This document shows, in pieces, positions 43,907-53,253 of a stretch of DNA of 64,000 nt. Where the stretch lies: assembly GCA_021399435.1 (NCBI GenBank), contig JAJTUP010000061.1, positions 1-64,000 of the forward strand, written 5' to 3'. A program made the position numbers and the translations under genes. Origin of the DNA: Diaporthe sp. PMI_573. Lineage: Eukaryota; Ascomycota; Sordariomycetes; Diaporthales; Diaporthaceae. The notes beneath the pieces are model-generated. The model saw nothing but the letters and a program-made list of their open reading frames with translations. It had not been told where the DNA came from and did not search any database. The stretch's first letter is position 1; each line of letters starts with the position of its first letter.

Positions 43907-44995
43907 ATGCTACCACTCCTAGCCGGATATGCCTTGGGTGCGCTGCTCATCGGAGCATCCACCGCCAAGCCGACTCCCAAGACCGAGGACGCGGTGGTCC
44001 CGGGCGCCTACATGATTGAGTTTACGGACGACCATGCAAGTTTACCAGCCCAGTCCGCAGAAACCAGGCATGGCTGAGCGGGCTCCGAGACAAGGCGCAG
44101 GGACTCCCTATGCTGACTGGCCTGGATACAGGATGCGGAAAGTTTCTATGCTGGCCTAGCCGAGCGGAAGCTGTCCGTCACGGGGCGGATGAATATGTCC
44201 TTTTCCCTGTTCCGGGGCGCTTCATTCCACCTCAAGGACTTGCCGGATGAGTTGGCACATGGCCGCATCCTGGAAATACCCGGGGTTAAAAACCTGTGGC
44301 CAATCCGGTCGATACCACGACCCGACGACGAGGTGCTCTGGACTGGCAACAACCGCAGTGCCGTGCCGCCCGTTTTGAAACGACGCCAGTCGTCACCCGC
44401 GACCGACGGGTACATCCCTCATGTCATGACCCAAGTAGACCAGCTGCGTGCCGAGGGTTACACTGGCAAGGGCATCCGGATCGGCGTCATTGATGTCGGC
44501 GTCGATTATACCCACCCGGCGCTCGGCGGCTGCTTTGGCGAAGGGTGTCTGATCTCGTATGGCTACGACTTTGTCGGCGATAACTATTCGGGTGCTGCCG
44601 ATACGCCTCAGCCGGATGCGGATCCCATGGATTCTTGCAGCGGACATGGCACACACATTTCAGGCATCATCGCGGCGCAGGTCAACGACATGGGGTTCAC
44701 GGGCGCAGCGCCGGACGTCACGCTGGGCATGTACAAGGTGTTTGGCTGCACGGGCAGCAGCGACACAGATATCGCGGTGGCCGCGCTGAACCGAGCGTAC
44801 GAAGAGGGTAGCGACATCATCTCGATGAGCATCAGCCGCACGTCGGGCTGGAGCGAGGATCCCGTTGCCGTGGCCGCCCAGAGAATTGTTGAGGCCGGCG
44901 TCACGGAGTACATACCATATTATGGGTTCCAATCGTGCCTGGGCACTACAGACCCTAAGTGGGCGCTTACATTTCACCGTGGAGTACGGCAATAA
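43907..44995 (+). pseudogene. secreted subtilisin-like protease, frameshifted and truncated
   Basis: ATG 43907 begins a secretion signal (MLPLLAGYALGALLIGASTA) and a propeptide strand (GAYMIEFTDD). The frame then slips at about 44045, runs in another frame (RRNQAWLSGLRDKAQGLPM), and slips back near 44130. From there it is open to 44995, with the catalytic Asp in IGVIDVGVDYTHPALGG and the catalytic His in SGHGTHISGIIAAQV. The Ser of the GTSM motif, and everything after the mature Asp/His half, is missing: after QRIVEAGVT the text is unrelated. No active enzyme is possible. Family members are extracellular serine proteases used for nutrition or host degradation. Confidence 0.75.
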
Positions 44996-45288
44996 ACTAA
45001 GGAATTCTGTGTCCGGGTGTCGAAGTCGAACAAGCATCAACTCCGTCCATAGGGGTGGCGGTCGATCGTGGGATTATTTCGTGAGGTAAGGACATCGAGC
45101 AGTTTGATGGGCAAGCCTCAAACGAGGAGATCGAGGCGTACCAAGAACGTATTAAGTTGAAAGAATTTACCGATAGTTATTGTAAGAACTACTTGCCGTG
45201 TAGGTCTTGCTTGGGAAATGGCTGGGCTAGATTTAGAGTTTTGCGTTTCGCTACTATACCTATACTGTATAAATATGTCACTATTTCA

Positions 45289-46827
45289 TCAATCTGAACT
45301 GCATGAACCGAGTCTAAGCATTGAGAGAAGATCTCTCAGCATCCATGTTTTATTTCTTTTCGATTCAACATGGCGCCGCTCATCTCTAGGGTTCTTGTCA
45401 CTTGTGAGAGAGATGTTACGTAATGAGGCCAACAGGATTAGTCCACTATAGTCTGATGCCCATCCAACGATGACGCCCTGGCTGCCGTTGCACAGTCCTT
45501 TGTCCATGTCGAGGTTGACCAGAAGCACGACCGGCATTCCGAACTTGAGCTCCACCACGCGGTCCATGGAGTGTTCATCCAGGGACTTAAGGGACCCATC
45601 CGCGTGCCTGTTGCCTCTTGACTCGAGGTGTGGATGCATCTCCTTGTCCCAGATGAAGCTGTCGCGGCACTGGAACGCATACGACTTTGCGGCCAAGTTC
45701 TGAAAGCCTCTTTCGTTCACGATTCGAACTTCCTCTCGTGTCGAGTATAGCTCAACAGCCCCCGTGGTGTTTGTCTCGTGATTCATCAGGAGCTTGACTT
45801 CCTCCGGGCTGAATGCCTCGCCCCGTCGACACTTGTTGAGTAGAGAAACGAATTCTGCATCGCGCTGCCGGTGGACGGTGTCGAGGTATACGTATACAAA
45901 GCAACACTCCTCCCATGCCTTGCTCCGGAAAGCCCACTTGTCGCTGTCACGGCGCGTGATATTGCACCGACCGCAATGATACGTCTCCTCTGGCTCTTCT
46001 GCATTCTTACCCTTATCGTCCTTAAGCTCCTGCAGCATCTCGCTCCCACATTCCATACAGTGCCTGAATGGCCTCACAGGTGGGAGCTGCGCAAAGTCAC
46101 CCGTGACTATAACTTGGACGCCGCCAAATGGGTACTGCTCGGCCGGATACCCTCGCTTGTCGCGCCCCGCCTTCATGACCTGGTTCAGGCGCTCGAAGTG
46201 CAGGTTCTCCACCATGCTGATCTCGTCGATGATGAGCACATCTGTCCGCCGGAGTCGCTTGCGCACGACGCCTTGTTTTTTCTTTGCATTTTCCCTCAGC
46301 TGCTGAATGTCGAGTTTGTGCGAATTAGGGGTCCACCCGGCGAAACTCCACGTGGTCGTCCCGTTGATGGCGAGGGCAGCCCGGCCGGTCGGGGCGATCA
46401 CATTGACGCACTTGCCCATGCTGGTCAGCCTTTCCACTATTGCACGCAGGACGGTCGATTTGCCGCTTCCCGCTGACCCCGTGTAGAATATGTTGCGGCC
46501 GCTCGCGGCGAGTTCGACGACCTCGGCCTGCTCCGGGGAGAGCGGTACGCCGCCGACATGGACCGTACTCGGTTCACGCGCATTCGACTTGGACCTTGGA
46601 GCGTCTGTTCCCTGTGAGTTTACACCAGCTGATCTCTGCTTTGAATGGCTCTGCGATGCGCGCCTCTTCTTTTTCTTGGCGGAAGATAGACCGCGGCGGT
46701 CCCAGCCAAAGGTGGGCTTCGGTGTGCGGGACTGTTGCACCAAACGAAGTGAGACGACACGACAGCATGAAGACCAACAATGAGGACCAAAGACGGCCTG
46801 TCCTCGGAGAAGCTTTGGGCTGAGCAT
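45289..46827 (-). pseudogene. PIF1-like DNA helicase, 3' truncated
   Basis: The frame from ATG 46827 gives 512 aa. The N-terminus is Arg/Ser/Leu-rich with few acidic residues, like a mitochondrial targeting sequence. Then come LSPEQAEVVELAASGRN, Walker A GSAGSGKST, VIAPTGRAALAI, Walker B LIIDEISM, VTGDFAQLPPV, and GMPVVLLVNLD with GSQGVIVGW. PIF1 helicases unwind G-quadruplexes and forked DNA. A CxxC pair plus CGRC (HCMECGSEM...YHCGRCNI) interrupts the core, a feature of some fungal copies. After GSQGVIVGW the sequence leaves the family and about 100-150 expected residues with the last motifs are missing. This looks like a degenerate extra copy, though a shortened protein is possible. Confidence 0.7.
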
Positions 46828-48595
46828 GATCAACTGCCTGGGCTGGTAGTGAGGATGTCGTGGATTGGGGGCCAGCCTTGAAGCGCAGGGTGTCAACAGA
46901 TTTGCGCCCGTTTGTACATGCCTGAGCACACTATCCCTTGCTAGCAAAAGTAACTACCACCAGCCCCCCTAGTCAGTATATTATGAGTCACGCTACACGC
47001 CTTATTTGCATGCATAAATTCACTACATTAATACATCTTCCTTATCCTCCTTAACTTCCTCCTCTCCATTAGCCAGAATTTCCATAATGTATATAAGCTA
47101 CTTAAATATATCTACTATGTATCTTATTATTACTAAGTATTTACTACTCCTTTAATTTAAACAAATTACTCTCTTTCCTCACAGAATTGAGGTACAGACA
47201 CTATGAATAGGTTTTGCAACAGCGCCATGCGTACCACATACAATGGAAGAATTTCTTGAGTACCAATATTGGGTCAACGAAGTCAACTGGCAGATCCAAG
47301 TATAGCATGCGCGTGGGAACATCCATGGGGACCATTGAATTGCTGAGCAGGTCTTGAATGATCCTAATGCACATGATCCCGGCGACTTTAGGGAGAGTTT
47401 TTTCCCCTAGTATATACTATATATATACTCTTCTAAGCTATTCTATATATATATATATATATATGAACTAGCTTAAGGGGGGATGTTGGAATATTCTGGA
47501 CTGCAGGTGTATTATTAATATGGGATATCTATAGGGTTGGGAGGGGTGGGCATGGTGCTGGTGGAACGAAAACTCCCCTTGGCTGCATACAACCTTTGTT
47601 ACAAAATCTGAGACAAGAGGATGGGAATTCAGTCGAAAAGGAAAAAGAGACCCTGCAGGGGTATTTCAATCAGAGACTGCGATAAGTCCACCGAACCGCA
47701 GCCAGATCTCTGGCAGGTGTACTCACGCGTACTAGCTTCGACTAACGTGGGCGGCCCACATTCGGGCCACACCCGATCCGGGCCACATCTCGGCCACACA
47801 ATGCCACTATTCCCAACGTCAATTGCCCGCCACCACGATAACCGATCAGGGTAGGTCCTGCGGAGATGACACGAGGTTAGTCTGCGAATACAAATCCTGG
47901 AAATTTGGACCACGTGAGCGACGAGACCATAAGCCATGAGGTCTAGTCCAGCCTGTTCGTTGTCCACGTTATTATCTCAATCTTATTTGTCAATATCAAG
48001 AAGTCAAGAGGATTCACTAACCCAGCCAAGGGCTTTTAAAATCGTCGTAAAGGTGTTATGAAAAAAGCAAACATGCTTTCCAAACTGACCGGTGCGCATA
48101 TGGCCGTCTTGTGCGAATATAACGGCGACATTTATATCTAACAGACAACCATTTTTCGCCTGTTCTCAACGTCGTTCGGGCCCGGCAGCGTTTTAGGCCA
48201 GATCACTTCGACACGGTTGCCGATCGGGCTACTAGTGTGTCTCGTCACAGTGTAATGGTGTCGAGTGATAATGAGGTCGTCCCAACTCTTCTATCTACCT
48301 CCTCAGCCTCTGGTCAATCCAAAGAAGACATGCCGGTTGTAACTCTTGGGAGCCCGCTTTATACTTTGGCTGGTCTCCCAAGCGATGTTGCCGCGGCGGT
48401 AAAATCTGCAGAAGTAAGGAGGACTCCATCAAAAATGCTCATCTTATTGCAATGGGCTATTTCACGACCATGAAGAGACATTGGACTGGTTGTAAAGCTT
48501 AAATCGACGAGGATTGTTGGGCAAGTTGGCAAGCCCGAGTAATCTAAAGGTTAATGGCACGTTATGACCTTGATGTCGAACTAGGATAGGAATTC
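46828..48595. other. AT-rich intergenic stretch with microsatellite and possible LTR start
   Basis: A (TA)n tract lies near 47443-47463. Directly after a purine tract (TTAAGGGGGGA) the sequence TGTTGGAATATTC starts at about 47485. This is how many copia LTRs begin after a polypurine tract, but no internal coding region or second LTR was seen. The rest contains no supported gene. Confidence 0.35.
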
Positions 48596-49089
48596 CACAT
48601 ATCTAACCTGTCGTTTCTTAAGTGCCTTCATCGTTGTGAAGTTCATGAGGTTCTTGTGATCCGTGTAGAGTTTGATCCACTGAGATAGTGCTGTCATTCT
48701 TAGATGCATACGTCTATTGCCATAAAATCTTTTTCCAGTATACCGTGTCTGGATTCTGGTCCATTGAATTTCTTGCTGGAGATTAGAGTCCTTGGCCATG
48801 GAGACCTCTCCTGCCGGCCACAAACCAGATGGCACCGCTCGCTGCGGCAGCGTAAATCCACGGTTCTGTTCTGGTCCACTGTGATAGGTTGGATATATTC
48901 ACACACTGGCTTAATAAGCTCCGAAAGCCATTCGTCATGGTCCAAAAGCACCACACCGATCAGCCCTGAGAAACAATCCAACCAATAGACGTTACCGCCC
49001 CAAAGTTCATCAGCAATCCGTCTGGTAACCTCTTCAAGGCGCTCGTGTTGTGTTCCATTCCGTAATATCTTCGGGAGGTAGGACTCCAT
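48596..49089 (-). mobile_element. Ty3/gypsy RT-RNase H relic
   Basis: The minus strand in two frames gives FNGPESRHGILEKDFMAID (RT connection, before the RNase H DEDD core) and LYTDHKNLMNFTTMKALKKR, QVRYVEFLS (the RNase H block TDHKNLxYFxxTKxLxxRQxRWxEFLS). Frame changes and missing residues show it is decayed. No LTR was found. It abuts the third hAT on its right. Confidence 0.5.
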
Positions 49090-49120
49090 AGCATCGAGAC
49101 ATTTGTAGACCTCCCCGAAC

Positions 49121-51590
49121 TAGTGATGCATTTTTCTGTACACGTACGTACGTACGTACTGTATTTTGGGTAGCTGTACGTACGTACAACTTTTCTGTAC
49201 GTACAAAATTGTACCATACAAATTTCCTCCTTCCTTTTTAGGCAATAGTTGAGTACGAGCATTCATACGGTCCTGGTCTCCTGTCACTCTAGTCTCCAAC
49301 CACTGATTCCACTTCAGTACCAACCCCCAATATATCACCTGTCGACTGTAAGACACCTTCCCACTCGAAATCTCCATTGGCAGAGGCCATCACACCATCC
49401 ATCCAGACCTTCTTGCCCTGCGCATTCACAAACAACTCGAGGTACGAATCTTCAAGTTCCAGCCAGTCCTTCTCCTCAAGATCCGCCCAGCGCTTTTTAT
49501 GCGTGTACTTCTGATCCTTAAGGCGATCTAATACGCGATCATTCATAAAAATGAAGGCCTGCATGTCCGCGTGCATGGGCGTAAGGCGATTTCGAGCTTT
49601 CGTGTGTATGAAACTGATAGCAGAGAAACTTCGTTCTGAAGGTACGGAGTTTGCAAGCGTGTTCATTACCTTCACAGCTACTCTAGCCAGAATCGAGCCC
49701 TGGTTGAGGAGGCACTGCCACGCCATTGCTGGCCTGAAGCCATCGTCGTATACAGCGCTGTGCTTATTGAATAAGCCGTCTGGGCCGCCTGTACGCATTC
49801 GGAAGTGTGTGAATTCGGAGAGGGCACGGTGATACTCGTCGTCATTTTCCAGCTGTTTCTGCAAATATTCTTGTACGCGTGCAAAGACGCTAGGCGGAAG
49901 TTTCGAGTTTGGACCTGTTGTATCAGGCCGGAGGGCATCGGCGATCCAATGTATATCGTACGTTTGCTTATCAAGCCTAGCTTTGAATATAGCGTCAATA
50001 TCGTCCCACGGAATATCAGGGAACTGATCAGCCTCTCTCATCTCAGCCCATTTGCTTTTGATTTGCAGCCAGCGATTTACAACGTGTGCAATTCCCGCCC
50101 CATCAGCCTCAGAAACGTGTTGAAAGTCGTTCACCGGTTTCAGCACAGCGATCGCAGCCTCGAGTTCTAGCCAGAAGCTGCTGTCTTTGATGATCCGAAC
50201 CGCTTCGGGCAGGAGAACGGGGCAACCTTGAGATCGCAACTCATCCCGTACATCTTTTCGAACAGACCAGTCTCTGGCAGGATCTCGAGAACGGAGGAGG
50301 GAGAAGAAAGAATTGTACTGGGAACCCCAGCGTGTAATTATACTGTTCGGAACGAGCAGGTTAGTATATCGATTTCTCAGTCGCAGCTAACAATTCACCG
50401 GTACCTTCTGATCAGCGCGCGAGTTACTCCGTTCCACCTTGTGCGCTGGCACATTCTCAATCTTTGTAATTGTAATTTAGACCGTGAGAAGAACACGAGC
50501 AGGGTGCTGACGTTGTTAAAGAGATCCTCGAAGAAGGGAAGAAGAAGAATATCTTTAATCAGAAGCTGAAGGCCGTGAGAATCGCACAGAGAGAAGTTGA
50601 TGTGTGAGAGCTCTGGGAATCCCCCTAGCAGGTCGTGTACAGAGCGCATCGTATTTTCGGTATCCGTACAGATAGAATTGATCCTGGAGAGATCGCCGCC
50701 GCACAGTTGCTGCATTTATCCCCAGATCAGCCGCACCCAGTTCTCTGCCGTGTGCTGTTCGTCTCCCGTGTCAAGTGTTTTCCAGTAGAAGGCCGGGCCG
50801 TCTGGTACCTGTACCGAGATATTAACGATCCTGTGGCCCGAGACATTATCGGAGGCGTCAAATATGATGTTGAACCATTCCGAGCTGGTAATACGTTTGA
50901 AAACCTCGTCATAGATTTCCTGATAGAACTCGGGAAGAATTCGCGTGATGACGGCACGGCTAGGGGGCTTCCAGCCAGGCTTGATGCGAGTGAAGAAATA
51001 ACGCCAACGACGGCTCTCGAAGAGGCTGAAGGGGCGACCGCCGGCGATTACAGCAGCGGCGGCATCATAGGCGAAACTGCGGCTCTCGTCCTGAGAGATA
51101 TGCTGAATTCCGACCTCCGTTATCTTCTTTTGTACAGCTTCAGAATATGAGGGAAGATAGCCGGCGTTATCTCGAGCTTGGCGCTCTTGTCGCTGCGTAG
51201 CTTGCCATTTGTCACACGCAGCGAGGTGCTCTTTCGGCCTCCCAACAGAGGTCGCTGCAAACTCCTTCTGGCAGTGACGGCATCTGTATCGCTTGCTTTT
51301 CTTGGGGTTCGAGCGGCCGAGGTCGATAAACTGTCGCCAAATGAAGGCAGCGTCAGCTTTGGCAGGGGCCATCTTTTTTGGCGATGCGTTCAATTGGGAG
51401 AGAATGGCAGAGTAACGCTGAGTTGTTAAGCCGGCAAAGTTTTGTACAGCTCCGTACTTGTACGGCATGACCCATAAATTACCTGATTTGGAATATAGTG
51501 GGCTCAGTCGTACGTACATAGTACATGTACGTACATTTTCTTCCTGTACGTACGTACGTACAACAAGGTTGTACAAACTGTACAACATCA
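49121..51590 (-). mobile_element. hAT transposon (hAT-3), transposase with one nonsense codon
   Basis: Transposase on the minus strand from ATG 51372. A BED-like finger (RYRCRHCQKEFAATSVG, KEHLAACDKW) leads to a DUF659-type core (FNIIFDASDNVSGHRIVNIS), then an in-frame TAA at 50716-50718 (LIWG-stop-MQQLCGG), CDSHGLQLLIKDILLLPFF and RTRWNG. A 62-bp intron (50404-50343, branch TACTAAC) follows, and the last exon 50342-49289 carries KVMNTLANSVPSERSFSAIS (hATC). CAA-to-TAA is RIP-like. Both flanks are packed with GTAC-repeats (TGTACGTACGTAC near 49140-49205 and 51507-51590), which look like subterminal transposase sites. Exact ends and target duplication are unclear. Confidence 0.75.
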
Positions 51591-51960
51591 TTAAACTCTA
51601 GAGATATCGCGGCTTTATCTGACACAAAGTACCTGTCAATTTGTAGGTAAATAACATCAGAAGTACTGTGCGAAACAGTTGGTCACAACAGAATGCAGTG
51701 CTCAAATTGCTTTGTGGAGCGAAAGAATCAAGACGTGTCTTAAATAAGGAATACTGAATCTGGAACCTGGAACTGGGAACTCCGCGTGTGACGAGAAAAA
51801 AAGCACGCTGCAAAATTACTATTTTTATAATGAAGTCCTTCGGCTTTCTTTGAACACAAATTAAAGATTTGGATCTTTGTACATTCCGGTAACTATAAAA
51901 GCTTGAACGGTCGCGCTTTGAATTTTCTGTCACGGCTATGTACAATATCTAACCATCATA

Positions 51961-52176
51961 ATGGCATCTACTGAGAACATCAACCCTATCTCCAAAGCTG
52001 GCAGCTTTAATGCAGATGATACACGAGCTAATACTGCTCAGTCGTTTGCTGCATCAAGACTTGATTATATAAACGAAGATATGATGGGAGAGGCATCTGG
52101 CAATGCGCAGGGCGCGGTAGGTCTAATGTCGCAACAAGACAGACTTACCAAGGCAGCCAGCGTCTATGTAACTTAG
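51961..52176 (+). CDS. small 71-aa ORF with TATA-like box, unknown
   Basis: ATG 51961 in the context CATAATGGC, about 65 bp after CTATAAAAG at roughly 51893. The product (MASTENINPISKAGSFNADD, AGS/NAQ-rich) is hydrophilic with no domain. It may be a small gene, or part of the decayed stretch before the LTR relic. Weak but promoter-like support. Confidence 0.3.
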   Translation: MASTENINPISKAGSFNADDTRANTAQSFAASRLDYINEDMMGEASGNAQGAVGLMSQQDRLTKAASVYVT

Positions 52177-52235
52177 TCAAGCGAGGATCTCCGTTATATG
52201 TGTAACTGGCAAGCAATGATTATGTCCATGGATTG

Positions 52236-52494
52236 TCAGCGAATTCATCACTGAGGCGCGGGGGGCTGAGCTGCTGACTGCATATTGTTCGTGTGACGGC
52301 AGCCACGGTAGGCAAGCCACCTAGCCGTCACAAGGACCCTAACCCTTAGCCCCACAGTCGCGTCAAGACTTCGCGAGCCAGAGGACCGCCAGAGCTCCGC
52401 TCCCCCCTTTTCTTCTCCTCTCCTCAGCTTAGAATATTCGTTGATAGCGCCAATAGACCCAGCTCCCATGCTGCATCTCGTGCTGGCCGTGACA
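52236..52494 (+). repeat. LTR relic related to the copia LTR at 4841-5382
   Basis: Starts TGTCAGCG and ends GGCCGTGACA (TG...CA). The segment TTCTCCTCTCCTCAGCTTAG, AATATTCG, then CCAGCTCCCATGCTGC and TGCTGGCCGTGACA lines up with the distal part of the first LTR read on its own strand. It is shorter and diverged. No coding region adjoins it, so it is a solo or orphan LTR. Confidence 0.45.
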
Positions 52495-53253
52495 GTTCGT
52501 TGCACAAGCCCTGCTCCTTCCCCGCCCCTTCCCCGCCCCTCCTTACTCTGTCGCAATGTTTCCAGCTTTTACATAGTTAATCCTTATCCTTTTAACCATC
52601 CATCACATCGCTGGATTTATTAATACTTTCGTCAGTGTCTTCCTCGTACTACAGTGCTGTCACCGAGCATGATGTCGACCGTAATGGCAATCTGAAGGAC
52701 AAAGTTAGGGCAAGCAAGGTCTTAGGCAGCCGTTAGCAGAATAAGATAGGCGAGTAAATCGGGGACTTGTCCCGGAAGTCCCCGTGGCCGTGACACTTTT
52801 AACCTTAACTGCGTGCACAGGGCGTAAAGGATGTATTTCTTAAGTACCGCTTAAATAGGTAACTAGCTTGATTGTGGCTCAAATCCAGAAACAGCAGGGG
52901 GGTTAGATTCGCTTTTTATCCGGGGGGAGCAGCACTCTCACGTGGAGTAGCTCCCAAGCTCGGGGTAGAGGTACGCGTCCATGCTTTTTTCGTCCTTCAG
53001 GAGCGTTATGTTAAAGTTCAGTTGAGGCAAATACAACGTGCGATCACAAACTCAAGGACCATACTTAGCCGAGTCTACGATCCTCAATACTTTACCACGT
53101 GTCGTGCTGACAGCTGATTATGTTGATGTAAAATGCGCTTCTAGAACGACAAAAGTACATAATTGAGAGAACAGCTTATAAGAAAGATTATAAACCTTCT
53201 CAATAGGCAAACTATAACCACTTGTAAAAAGTACTGCGATAAAGAGTGTGGTC
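52495..53253. other. intergenic, no gene
   Basis: No supported frame; short GC-rich repeat (CCCCGCCCCTTCCCCGCCCC) near 52522-52544. The right end is the target site of hAT-4. Confidence 0.35.

Noticed and set aside
47443..47463. (TA)n tract as a possible replication origin
   Set aside because: A plain microsatellite in AT-rich DNA; nothing else supports origin function.
52322..52350. Telomere-like ACCCTAACCCTTAGCCCC
   Set aside because: A single imperfect pair of CCCTAA-like units inside the LTR relic, not an array, so not evidence of a chromosome end.
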